This document shows positions 37,179 to 49,944 of a stretch of 64,000 nucleotides of DNA, in pieces. Position numbers and translations under genes: made by a program. The DNA is from Balanoglossus misakiensis (taxonomy: Eukaryota; Hemichordata): assembly GCA_040954595.2 (NCBI GenBank), contig CM082576.2, positions 2,790,001 to 2,854,000 of the forward strand, read 5' to 3'. Position 1 is the first letter of the stretch. Each line of letters begins with the position of its first letter. The notes beneath the pieces were generated by a model. The model worked only from the letters and a program-made list of their open reading frames with translations, searched no databases and was not told the DNA's origin.

Positions 37179-39277
37179 TGCATGCAGTACCCCACTTCTT
37201 CATTCGTTGTATACTGTATAATTACGCGGACTGAGAAAAGAAAAGTATTAACGCAAGGGACAGCCATTCTTTAAAACTTGCCAACAAACTGCGGACAATT
37301 GCAAACGGCATGGGCAAAGAATGTCAGTGCCATTACCCGTCAGTGGGGGTAAAATAATTACTTTCGCTTGAAAAGCGACCAAATGTCGAGGGATTCGTAA
37401 TTGTCTTGCGATTGGCCTTACTCTACAATGTGCATTGATTAAAAAGAAAAACTTTGGTTCCCTTTAGTTTCAAGGAGAACCCGGTAGTCTGTCACGGGAC
37501 TGCCAGACACCGCTTTTTCTTTATATCGAAATCGCTGATGAGAAATTGTCAGCGCTTCGTAGACCGTCGACTCCGTCGGAAACCTGGCCGAATTTGGTAA
37601 AACGACTCCGGACCTATTTAAATAAACGGTGTGAAAAGGCAAACATGCTCATCAACATATATTTGAGTACACATAGTTGCCATAGGCAGTTTACCTGAAA
37701 TAATGCAATTATTTTGAACCGAATGGTAGTCTGCTTATCGCATTTCAAAACGATAAATTGGTCACAACAATCTTCCTTGTTTGTAAACTACACTGTAAAG
37801 TTAACCGATAATTTCTATTCAGCCCGGCCCTAGACAGCGCGCGAGGGGGTATTTACATGAATAGAATTCTCTCCCGTCAGAGGATGAGGCTGAAATCATT
37901 CAAAATCGGTCGGCATGCATAGCTAACGCTAATCACCAACTTCAGAAAATCAGAGAGATTCCCCAAAAGAATTCTTTTTTTAACCGTCATTACGTAATCT
38001 CAAATGACCCTTTCACTAAACCGTTGTCCCTCTGTGCTTTTTTGCTGAAGGCGCTATAATGAGGGCTTGCTACAGGTAATTGCCCCAGCAATTGTCAAGC
38101 ACTTGCAAACATGTGTCAACCACAACCCGTGAGCCCAACGCTATAATACCCTTTTCAGTCTTTTCTTATCTTCGTTTTGGTTAGAAAAAAGCCGCAAAAT
38201 AGCTTCATATTACTATTAGTAGCCTACATCAATCTCATACAGCCAGCAACCCAATAATCTATCAGGCAGTATGGTATATAGCGCCTGAATACAGTTTCTA
38301 GATTTGCCACATAGCCGCGATTGACGAATTCCAATCAAGGATAAGCGAAGTGAATGCCAACTCACACAGCACGCATCCCCATTTGAGTGCCTGTGCAAAT
38401 GCATTCCGCTAGAGGTATAAGCCTCAAGACCTGTGAAAAGCAGCCATCGTCGTAAAAATGGAATCGGAACCGTTAACAGTTGTGTCGGTCCGCATATTAG
38501 TGTCATATTTTGTAACAAAGTAAGCGTTTTCAGCCGGTCGCAGCTGCCGCGCGGCTATGAAATTATACTGGTCGGAATGACAAAAGCGCACATCAAATGG
38601 GCGTTGTTACACCACTACTACTTTTGAAGGCATCTTCTTACCTGTTGTAAATGTGACAGCACTGGGAAGAATTTTGGATCAATAGTCTTTCCTTTCAGGT
38701 TCTGGCATTTGATTATCGAAATGTTTCGACTTTTACCCCCGTCATGGCTAGATTGACACCATTTTCCACGGCGACAAACACTGACACGATGCACGTCGCG
38801 ACACAGCGACGCAGACAGTGGCGCGGGTGATTCGCATTGCTGGGGATTTGATCGATGTGCGACAAATGGTACAAGCTCGGCCTCGGAGGACCGCCTTACA
38901 ACGGCCAATGATGGGCCACTTATAGTTCTCGTACTGTTTTGCTAATCGGTGTTAAGTTACCGAGCGTCAGCGTGATGCCCAGCTCAACGGGAGACTTTCA
39001 ACTTCGGAGTAATTCATTATAATTCCCAGCGAGTTACATTTGCATCACACATGTTGAACCCAGACCGTGATATATCTCAGAAGAAGGCAATGGCGGCGAC
39101 GTATTACGGTTTTGCGCGGAAAAAAATGAATCAGTGTTAAAAACAAGCAATGTTTGTGTACCAGTGCAATATGAGAGGTTGAACGAAGTAGCAACACGTC
39201 AGGCCTGTTCGACGTCCGAAAGCCGGCGTAACTGGAGTACCACAACGCAATCTGGGGAGGTGGTACTGCAAACGAAT

Positions 39278-39291
39278 GCGCCCTCTAGTGG
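39278..39291 (-). promoter_or_regulatory. Perfect consensus CTCF motif
   Basis: Minus-strand CCACTAGAGGGCGC fits the CTCF consensus CCASYAGRKGGCRS at all 14 positions. CTCF is present across most bilaterians, so a boundary role between the receptor side and the right half of the window is possible. It lies 1.6 kb left of the solo LTR. Confidence 0.45.
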
Positions 39292-41048
39292 TGAGAAAAT
39301 TCCTCATGGGAGCATTGATAAGTTACACTCAGACACCATCAAACCTTTCGACCTTGACTGAGGTCCATCCAAGGTCATAGGTGTCGCTTCCATTACTTAC
39401 ACAATGGCTTAACATATGAGCCAGGCGAAAGCGGGTGGCGATACCAGTAACTACTGGATATCGTTGGCCAATTCTGACGTGGGAGAGAGAATATAAGCAA
39501 AGATTATATTGAAAACCTCCCACGAGCTTTTCGAGTAAATTAAATCAGATGAAATGATTAAACAGAAATATGCATGAATGAAAACGTGAAAGAAATGCAA
39601 TATTTAATAATTAATTCTCACTTTTAGACCACTTGGTGCCTGTCAAACGAAAGAAATATTTATGCTCTATACGTGTTAATACTGAATATTATTGGTTCCG
39701 CAAATCCGAATTGAATGCAGTCGCAGGTGTTCAATCAATGGTCATTGTACACGTATTTGCGTTTGCGATCATTCACGATACGATTGGAGATACGCTAATC
39801 GAACGGATGGTAGTACCTAGAATTTGTAGTCTCTCTCAGCTCATCGGAAAAAATTTCACGAAAGAGAGAGAGAGAGGAGGTGGGTGGGGAGGAGAGAAAG
39901 TTCTAGGTATTGGAAGTGTGAAATAAATACTTGATTAGCTCCGATGTGAGCATGCATCCCATTCTCTCCACACACCCTCAAAAACTGCTGTCAGGCGACA
40001 CATTTGCATAATACGCAGTTTCAATGCGACAGCATATGTTTGTCACTATTGAAGAGCACATTTTTGCCCAGTGGCGATAAAATTTACACACATTCACTTT
40101 CAAACTCCAGCCGATTATAAGAGCGGCGTGGTCGTTCTGGTCTGTGTAAATTTCGTGCGGAATTCATCGGGCAGGTTTTTTACATTCGATTTACCCGCAT
40201 GTTATGAAACGCGCACGACGGGGGAAGGGGGTGTACAAAGTGAACTTTCACGTCCCTTCGAGGTATTCGCTACAGAGGGATTTGAAAGAATCTATAATGC
40301 CCGGGAGGGATTGAAAGCCACTTCAATATCAAATCCTGACACGCGGCGGCTGTAGCCAACAGTACAACACTTGACATGCCGAGCATAGCATTTCTTTGGA
40401 ATTCCATTAGACACAGTTCGATGAGACATTTCAGGGGATGAAATCAAAGCACTGGTAGATCATGGTCTACTTCGTGTAATTTCATCGTTTCGATTCAGGG
40501 TCCTTATTTAAGCTTAAATCAATTATTTATTTGAACTATGCTCGAGAAGTGTGTTTGCGCGACAGTATCACTGAATTTTTATAGGAACGTATAAAACAGG
40601 CCACAATAGCTAAAGTGCAAGCGATCGAATAGCTACAGCTAACATTAACAAACCGTTTTCTAAAGAATGAGCTTTAGTAACGACTATCAACTTTTCAGCG
40701 CACGCACTAATATCCTCACTCACGCATGCGTACTCCAGGTGAAATACCTCAAGGTCAAAAACCTCCATGAATATTTAAGTGGTATTATCGGTGCAGACCT
40801 ACTTTGTGGCAGAGCTTAGGACATTGCTACGCCGAAGTGACGCATGGCTTGATTTGACACGGCTATTTATGTGAATATCGTTCAATATTTATTTTATTTC
40901 AAAATATAGAATCGCTTATTCAACGATGTTACGACACACCCTGTTTAGTTGCTTGGTCGAGAGAGGGGTAGCTTTTCTTTGCATAACAAAGGGCCCTGCC
41001 TTTTGTACTAGTTCATTTAAATATTAGTAATAACCAGATGGTCACCCA

Positions 41049-41056
41049 TATAAAAG
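41049..41056 (+). promoter_or_regulatory. TATA box of the solo LTR
   Basis: TATAAAAG followed by GCC is a near-consensus TATA element 122 bases into the LTR. Transcription would be expected to start around 41075-41085, where a TCA-type initiator context occurs. If active it would transcribe rightward. Confidence 0.55.
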
Positions 41057-41164
41057 GCCTTCTCACAAAAACCACGAGGCACACTTCTCAACACTGACTC
41101 GGAGGAGCACGTACATTGTAGCTCCAGCTCCAAATCGCCTTGGGAATTAGCTGGGCTGGACTCT

Positions 41165-41300
41165 GTGAGCCACGGACTTTGCGTGAGCAACGGACTTCAT
41201 GAGCAACGGACTTTGTGTGAGCAACTGACTACTGTGAGCAACTGACTTCTGTGAGCAACTGGCTTCTGTGAATGGCGGACTTGGTCAGCAACGGACTTCT
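41165..41300 (+). repeat. Minisatellite of 16-18 bp units inside the LTR
   Basis: About eight imperfect tandem units of the form GTGAGCAACGGACTTYT occupy this stretch, starting near 41165, 41183, 41199, 41217, 41234, 41251, 41268 and 41284. The centre units read GAGCAACTGACT and the outer ones GAGCAACGGACT, suggesting local duplication inside the LTR. It lies in the expected R/U5 or leader part of the element. Confidence 0.85.
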
Positions 41301-41613
41301 GTGCCTTGAGTTCGGCCAGGACTTTTGTGGACTCAATAACTCCTCGACCAAGCAGGGTAAAAACACATAGTGAACATTTTCTTTTGTGCGACCTTTTGAT
41401 TTTAGAAGGCTAGTTGTTCAATTAAATATTCTGTTGTTGAACCACATTCTCCATTGTGTGCTCCAGTTTTTTTCTACCGTAACAACGAACACAGCGTCTC
41501 TTAGGAAACCACATACATGTAGCAACGCATCATCAACAACAACAACATCAACACCGACAGGCAAAGTCATCACCATTGTAGCAATCAAAGACTATAGCGT
41601 CACAAATCTGTTA

Positions 41614-41621
41614 TGACGTCA
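41614..41621. promoter_or_regulatory. Palindromic CRE TGACGTCA
   Basis: Full octamer 130 bases right of the solo LTR, in unique flanking sequence rather than in the element. Confidence 0.3.
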
Positions 41622-44440
41622 CATCCAATAGCGTCATCAAAATCATAATAAAATTAAGCCATAAATTAAAAGATTATAATACATGTTTTTGAAGGTGACA
41701 CGCTTTATTCATTTACCTTGTATCAACCTGTAAAAGAACATGTTGACTAAGCCTCTTTAATTTGTTGGAAGCTGTTAAGAGGCTCCAGCTGTACCTATGT
41801 TCGGATGTCAACTATTCCGCCTCCACTGTACATGAAACTCGAGGATGCCGAAAATGTATTTTATGGTGATCCTTTTTCTGAATTCAGACAATTATGCCTA
41901 ATTAAATTCTTTCGTTTTTATTTTCAGTGTATTGGTAATATTTCACAATACCTGGACTGGTTCTACATATACCACCATTCCAAACCCACTCCTTCAATTG
42001 AAGAGCGCGTATAGGACCTCTCCCTGAAACGCTTTTCGTGTGAGTACAGGTATATAATTACTCGAATATCGTGCATGCCCGCCTGCGATAAGGGGTTGTT
42101 GCTATTATATGATATCATATCAAATAATTGAGTTTTGGCATATCGGTGTCATTTTTCTTAAAGACAGAACGTCAGAAAAGCAGTTCAAGCAGTTCAGTTC
42201 GGCGGATTGAGCTCTCGCCCAATCAGAATGGCGGTAGCATAATGATTATTATCTGGGTGATATACTTGTTAACTGAAAAAATATCAATCACCCCTTGGAG
42301 AAATTTTAAATGGTTTGTTCACGTTTTGGACAATTAAATGGAAATTTGAAGTAAATTAATGATAGCCCTTTTTTAACGAGACTGTATTTCACTTTGACAC
42401 GTTGAGAAACGATGTCGTCAGAGACAAAAATGTGTCACAGAATTAGTTTGTTTTTCTACGTGTGTTTAAATGGAATTTTATGAAGCGGCAATTTAACACA
42501 ATGCTCTAGGCGTTAATCGCCGTAAAGGGCTTTATCACGCCACACTGATATATAAAAAGCAAACACATAAAACACCAAACACACACACTCGTAATTTGGA
42601 AGTGCGAACGCCCTGTCGTCACTCCGAACGGCAGGATTGGTGTTTGACCCAATGCTGGCGCGGCCTCATCATCAGCATCACCAGCTGATGCATGGGCCGG
42701 GGCGCAGCCCAGTTGTCGGTGTCAAACTCAAGGTGGCGGTATACACATAAGTCCGCCATGATGCATGCATGATGGGAAGGGTGTGCCTGTAAGTGGATTA
42801 GCAATTCGGCAAACCTTTCATGATCATGTACTCTAGGGATTGCGACAGTTATTAGATAATAAATGCGTCCAGAACAAACGAAAGATCCTCCATTTCAAAA
42901 CGGCAAAAATGCCCCATCCCATTAACACACAAAACATCCCTAAATCCTGCTTTCCTGCAGTACATGTTACAGCTTTCAATAAAAATCCTTACCTATAAAA
43001 CATTGGAGATAATGTCTACACTTGGCAAATAAAAATTGTCCTCTCCATTACAAGTTCGGTAGGTTTCGTGTTTTGGTTTTAGGGCGAAATCCATATAAAG
43101 ATCAGGCTTTCGAGGGACATGCTAACCTCGTTATCAAAAGGTGAATGGCACCATCCGGGATAGCGTAGAGTTACCTTTCCTATTCAATCACTACTGCATT
43201 ACATGATCGCTGGAATTTGCGGAATTCTCAGGAAGATTTCATTTACTCTCGTTGCACTCACAGCAGATACCGTTTTGCTAATTCACATTCCAAATCAATT
43301 ACCTGAGTAAATATTTCCCCCCGTGTCGTTTGGTTACAAGCGATCGGTTGCCAAGGCAAAATCTGGGGAGCGTCTTTTTTCTCTCTCACTGAGCAACACA
43401 CACCTAGAGGCACCTGTCACACTGTACGAGAACACGGAAAAAGGTCGAAGCAGCGACCTACATAATACCCGCGGTCAATCAAATCGGAAGCGAAATGGTG
43501 GCATTGTCTTCTGGATACCCCGTGACTAGAATTTTTTCTTATTAAATCTAGCGTCAATAATCCAATATGCCGCTACAGTACAGGATCTAATCAACGCTGG
43601 CTCTGGTGAATATGAGAAGACGGCAGCGTATAACAAAGTAGACCCCCCAACGAAAACTATGAAAGCCGTGGCCTTTAACACTCTCTATAGCAAGCAGCCC
43701 TACGTCACTCCATGATTGGCACAATGACGCGCATCAGAGACGGTTCTCCACGTCAGTCCATCAACGCGCGACAACGTCGAAACCTAACCATCACTTTCAA
43801 TCAATGACAGTGCCAACGCTATCATCGCAAGCTTTTGTATGTAAACATCCTCGCCTTGAAAGACAATCCCTTCACTTTAAAAGGTACAGGCGTAAAAGCA
43901 TCAATGGTGAAGAATAGGAAGCCGATCATTTAAGTGGGCAGGTCAACCCGCTTCAAAATTCAAACATTTTATTAAAATACGCACAAAAGCGCACATTCAG
44001 ACAACACGCGTGCAGAACAACCCATGATACGAAAATATTTTACCCAGCGTCCAAGCTAAATTTCGATGCGACCTTTCGGCTAGAAATTTACACGTATGAT
44101 TTACTAATATGGTATTGGAAAACTGAACAGGAACTTGAATTGACGATAACAACAATCAAATCTACAACATAAACGAACATTTCACAAGCCGTCCTTCACG
44201 CAACTGAAATGTCACAATTTCAATATTGGTCAATCTATTTTACATATTTACAGTTTTTCCCCAGGCGCTGTATTTACGCTGTGTTTACGTATGAGCCAAC
44301 TTGGGTGTAATATTTGATGATTTAACACTTCGATTTAAAATTACGAGTAAAAACTACTCATTCGACGTTACTGATTCAGAAACACCCGCCGAGGATGTGT
44401 TTCCCGCCGAATATCATGATAAAGTTCTCAAGGCAACTGG

Positions 44441-44441
44441 C

Positions 44442-44480
<39 letters not shown>
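44441..44480. repeat. (CAGA)10 perfect microsatellite
   Basis: Ten perfect CAGA units followed by an A run. It encodes an artefactual repetitive peptide in an otherwise unremarkable open frame. Confidence 0.98.
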
Positions 44481-47400
44481 AAAAAACATTTCAATCCTGG
44501 CCACTCACATCCAATGACTTGCAGATTTCCAGGTCACAGCACCGCGACTCTCCGAAGGTTTGATTATCCCCTGTGTGCATTCATAGCATCTTTAGAGCTA
44601 ACAAAGATTTCATCTGCGTGGATTCTCGGCGTCACGGAACTGCCCTTTTTTTCCAAATCCTTCCTCATTAAATGTGATTCTTAAGGACAGTGACGATGTC
44701 AAAGGTGTTCGCACTCAGGTGCGCGCGAAAGACAAGATGATTCATAGACTGCAGAATGGCTTTCGTTCCATGTTTCGCATTTGAAGTGCGTCGTCATATG
44801 TGAAATACGCGCGCAATCTAGCCCGGGCCCAACCAAAGAAATCAATTCAGAAAATAAACAGAAGAAGAACAACAAAGTGTGCGTGATTTCCCTGACAATT
44901 ACTGCTCTTGATTCTAAGGCTGCCGATGTGAAAAGATGGGGGATGAATCACTTGCTTCGGCGCGCAAAGAAACAAAAACAATCATTTTAGAAAAGTATGC
45001 ACATAGAAGTATTTTTAGGCGTTTGTAATTTTGTTCGGTATGTTTGATATGGGTCTATATGGGTCTGAATCAAAGGAAATTAAATTAAAACTAAAACACA
45101 CCGCATTTACAGGTGATGTCAACAGGAGAGGAAAAACAGAAGGTTTAAACGCAAATGACAACCACGTGTTAAATGCCGGGAATGCAATTTACAACCCCAT
45201 CCCTAAATTTTAAAAGCTCTGTCACGAAATCACAGAAGAGACTATGTGGGGCAACACAAACAACCGGAACAGAAATTCTAATGAAATTGCTGAAAACCGA
45301 CAGGTTCGCTAACTGAAAGCGCAAGTTACATAACCGTATCGATTATCTGATGCTTGGTGGGAACTCAAATATATCAAACCGGATGTAATATCTTAAGTCT
45401 AACTTACATTTGTTGATTTTCTCTCTCTTTTCCTCAATTAGAACTGAAAAACTACAACGGATGCAGAGGACAAACCATTTTTCATAAAAAAGGTATGTGC
45501 TTATGGTTAGTCTTTAATATTTATATCAATACTGGACTAAAAAGCGGTTTATTTTTCTCGTTTAACTTCCGCGGCAGAGAAGAAAGTCTTAACGAATGCG
45601 CATTAAAAAAGGCGACAATTCTAATATCAGAATGGTGTGTCAGAAAGATGACAATGCCAATAGGAGCGAGCGCGTCGTGGGAGCCGGGAGCGTTGAACCG
45701 CGTCAATTTCGCCAATCACGGTGGTTGAATGAATTGGATGTGTCTATCGCCAATCATTTCGAGAAAGGTATCTTGTCGCTTTAAACGTTATTGCATTATG
45801 CGAAGTGACAGCCTCCGTTGATACAAACATTTGGCGTCACGAGGGGGCGGGGTGCGTCTTTTCAAATTACTATCATGAATGTGAGGCACTGACCTCTTCG
45901 TAGGCAGGTTCCTTGCGGCAAGTCCGCGACCTTTTGAATCCGAGATTCGCCAAAGCGGGTTAATAAGAGCAAACGTAGTCAAGTATAAAGAGATGCAAGC
46001 AATAAAATAAATAAAGAAAAAAATCATATATCTGAGAAGTTATGAGTAATGCACGTGAAAAAGTGATGGCTAGTGTATATTAGAAAGAACACGGAGTGTT
46101 CACTATCAGCGGCATGAGATAACTCTATGGCCGGAGGAAATGAAGTAAGTCAGCGAGTATCGTGTTTTCGGTGTGTTTCTGAGAAGAAACATGGCGAAAA
46201 GAGGGGAAAAAGGGAAGGTATGTTTTGTTGACACAGCTGCGGCAAGCATACGAGCCTACTTAGCGATGATAGCTACAATAGACTAGCCATTTACTTGTAC
46301 ACTTTCAAACACGCGCAGATCTGATTTTTGTCATTCAAGCTGCGGATGATTTTGTGTGTGCAAACCGAGAGATTTGGCCATGCATACAAAGCTTGCCAAG
46401 GAATCAATACGCTAAGAACAAGCCCGCAAGCTTTCTCCTTTATCATATCTGTCTCCTTCTGTGAGGTTTCTCTCTCGCTTTTCAGGTCTAGTAAACGTAT
46501 AGTGGAATAAATTTGGGTTTTGTTCCTTTATTAAATGTCACCAACGCGCCAAAGAAAAAAAGGACAGCGAGTAGTGCAGAACTGTCTAGGGGGACTATTT
46601 TCGAATTTCTTATGAAGGGAATTTGTGCAGTCTCCCGTTGCTGCAGTCGCAGATATTCGATCCGTGCATTGCGTCTTAACGCGATATTTCTTCCGAGGTG
46701 TTGACACAGGATTTCATTTCGTCCACGCTATTTGCTTTCCAGCGTATCTTGAAATGCTATATCATCTTTCGCTAACAGTCACAGCCTTAGCATTGTTTGT
46801 TTGTTTGAATTTCTTTCCTTGGCATCAATGAAAGCGCCGAGACATCTGCAATACACTTCTGACGGACATGAAAATGTGTCACTGTTTTTTCATGACTTCA
46901 AGAGAATCTTCATTCGATAAAGGCATATCTATGAAATGTGACAGCTGAGTGTGGGAGAATGCATTTTTACTGTCTGTATGTATGACCGCCGCAGGCGTAT
47001 AAATCACAGAAAGAGTTCTGCGCATGGGTAACAGAGTCGAGAAACCACCCCAAGAGAATGTTAGATCCTTTTGTACTTATGACTTTCATTTAACGCTGTG
47101 CTTGGGAACTTTCAAAAGAACTGACAACTCCAATGCCACTCGGTTGAAGCAGGAGTGGTCTCAAACCGAATCATGTAAACGCACCAATGAATGAATGAAC
47201 GAACGACTCGGAATGGATGTATGAATGAAATACACCGGAAGCAGCTGCGTGAGACATCTGACAGAGAAAGCGACCGTGTCCTTTTATTTAAGACATACGG
47301 AAAGTCAGCCATTCAGAGAACCAAATGCCTTGCGGAACACAGACTTTGTAATATACCCCGTCATATTTGACACTAGAATTATAATATCCGAAAAAAATTA

Positions 47401-48931
47401 ATTCACACTATTGATCGTTTTGAACTTCCCCGTAAACCGAAGATAATGTAGTTGATAATATACTGTTAGTTTATCCATAAACAAGGCAGGTGAATCGGAT
47501 GAAGACTATTGCAAAAGTAGTTCATAAGGTCACCTTGCTTGAGAATATTAAATTGCCGCACGATCGCGGCTTTTTGCGGGTCATGTCCGCTCCAGAAATT
47601 CTAAAAGAACAGTAGTTCGTTTAACAGTGAAACGACCTCGATTCCGGTCAATTTCACCACATTACTTATCCGGTCTACACACGGTTGAATTGTCTGGATT
47701 ACTTTTACCAATCGACGTTAAGATCTCCTTCGCCCTGTACTATACACCGGAGAGCGAACGGGATCGAGCAACGCAGATGCAAATCGCCCGCGATTTGTCG
47801 TACGCACATCGCGGCCTGCATGCACTCACGGTCGATACGCCCACAATTGTGAGTAGTTTGAAAGAAAGTTACATTTCACCGGAGAAAATTGTGCTTTTAC
47901 TTGATAAAACTACACCATTCACAGACGGGTCAGGGGGTACATGTAAGTGTAGGTGAGAATAAACCAAATAACGCGGTATTACAATCCCCCCCCCCCAACT
48001 CACATGATTGATTGCACGCCTAAGTCAAAGGCGCAGGCGGCGTGTTCAATTATACTGTAAGTCTAATTCGGCATTAGACATTTTGGAACTTTCAATTTGA
48101 AGATGGAATAAAGACAACCAAAATATCACTGCAAAAAAATGTACCAACACGCATGATGATCTGTTTTGTACACGCACGTACTGTGTGCGTATACGACACG
48201 ATTGCAAAGGTACAACACGTATGCAGTTGTTTTGCAGTGAGCAAACTTAGCACATTCTTCGAGCTTTTTAGCGTTCGTGTAAGTCAACGGTTTTAATATA
48301 GTGATGTCTCCGACGATGAGCTTCAGCGTTGTCTAAACTCGTGTCGACATCCTAGCAAGCAACCCTAGTGCGACTATAGATCGTGGTTGTCTAAAATCCA
48401 AAACACGAAGACCACGCCCAGTTCGCCTTTACCGGCGTTACACATGGTGTACATTAATGTAGGCAACAGTCGCAAACGAAGTATAGTGGCACGACATCTG
48501 AAACAGACACGAGTCACCCAAAGTGGGAAAACTATCAGTGATCACGCAGAGTTTAGCAAATTGTCACAGGCAAAAATCTCAACATTTTGTACTGCAAACA
48601 CAAAATATTAAAAGGGTACAAGTGAGAATCTCTTCAGATTCTGGTTGCAGTTTTTTACACTCCGTAAAACATACGCCTGCAGCCTCAAAATGGAGTCTAT
48701 ACCATTAGAATTCATGAAAGGCAGCGATAAAACGCGCGGCACGAGTACTTTAACGTTCTAGTTTAAACAAAGAAAGCAGTTAGAACAGCAAGTGTCCCAC
48801 TTAGCTCTTTAGTGTTATTCAATTGGTCGTAAAATATGAAAGCTACCAAAAACATACGCGCGACCGCCAAAAATATTTTTTTTTATGCGAGGTACACCAC
48901 CTATCAAACCATTGCGTAAGCAACCCTTACG

Positions 48932-48960
48932 AACAACAACAACAACAACAACAACAACAA
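48932..48960. repeat. (AAC)n microsatellite
   Basis: About ten AAC units with a degenerate right edge. Confidence 0.95.
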
Positions 48961-49052
48961 TAACAATCCCTGTCCGCGAACAGTGACAGAAAGAACATGC
49001 CAATGAGCTTACCTGTTAACCCCAGAAAACAAAAATGGTCTTTTCAGGTGCG

Positions 49053-49060
49053 TGACGTCA
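49053..49060. promoter_or_regulatory. Palindromic CRE TGACGTCA
   Basis: Full octamer followed by a short (TCA)n run at 49058-49071. Confidence 0.3.
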
Positions 49061-49926
49061 TCATCATCATCCCGGTCGTTGCGTAGAATCACCCGTGTAT
49101 CGTGATCGCGCTTCATTTGGCACAGAGACACAGCATCGCTCTCGATCCTAGAAAGTAGAAAAAGGGAAAGATCCGGTAAGCGATCCTGTAACCCGTCAAA
49201 AAAGAGAGGGCCGCCATGATTGGATGAAGTGACTGGGCCGAGCCGGACGAGTGGCCAAAGCCACACGCCGAGCGAAATATTCTGAAATCCATCTGGTGAC
49301 TTGTTTCCAAGTGAGCGATGGTCACTGTACTATGATCCGTACCTTTCCCTGATAATTGTTCTAGAGATGTAGAGTCCCTTTTTCTCCTGACGACAATGTT
49401 ACACACGTAGCCTCCCTGTTGTACTCCGGTTAAGAAGTAATTCTCCAGTGAGCGCACACGTCAGTATGCGAGGGAGAAATCATGGCACGCATGCGCCATC
49501 CATACGCGAGATTATTTTTCATAACGGTAAATAGCACTCTTCATGAAACACCTCCTCCATTAAATAAATACATTTCACACATCGATGTCTCAATGCGTTT
49601 AGTTCAATTAGGAAGGAGCTCGAATACTTAAAACCTACAAAAGTATGATGCTATATACACTGTCAAAATATAATTAGCAGCCTTAGTGACCATGAATCAC
49701 ATGCATAGGTATTGTCCTCGTGTTAAAAGCTGCTGTTCTCAGCGAAAGAAAATTAGCTACTCCGCATAGTTGGAAAAATTAGCGTAAGTGAGAGCAAATA
49801 TTAATTAACGACTTTTTCTCCATTGAAAAAATGCGGAATATGCCCTCGCCTAACTCGTTGGGTCGGTATCTGAATTCCCCCCGCCCAATTAAACTACTGC
49901 TATGCAGTTCCAGCGAAAGCTCGCTC

Positions 49927-49944
49927 GGGGGGGGGGGGGGGGGG
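49927..49944. repeat. Poly(G) tract, 18 bases
   Basis: This is the longest uninterrupted G run in the window. Its length may be affected by sequencing or assembly error. Confidence 0.95.

Larger units (their letters stand above)
24001..40926. other. Long stretch without recognisable genes
   Basis: Open frames reach 135 codons (34346-34753, plus) but show no family motif, signal peptide plus domain, or codon periodicity that I can defend. It contains a hairpin at 24895, CREs at 27548 and 37171, a paired GTACATGTAC at 32637-32660, short CAGA repeats at 35813, and a consensus CTCF motif at 39278. A 17-base sequence at 31502 recurs at 35102. Confidence 0.55.
40927..41484 (+). mobile_element. Solo LTR of an LTR retrotransposon (558 bp)
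   Basis: The element starts TGTTAC and ends GTAACA, a perfect 6 bp inverted terminal pair of the TG...CA type. It is flanked on both sides by ACGA (40923-40926 and 41485-41488), a 4 bp target-site duplication. Inside are a TATA box (41049-41056) and an ATTAAA poly(A) signal (41421-41426) about 370 bases further on, both on the plus strand, matching a U3-R-U5 order. No primer-binding site follows the right end and the duplication directly abuts both ends, so this is a solo LTR left by recombination between two LTRs. A 4-5 bp duplication suits a Ty3/Gypsy-like or BEL-like parent, but without internal sequence the superfamily is a guess. The perfect ends and duplication suggest a fairly recent insertion. 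Confidence 0.85.
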
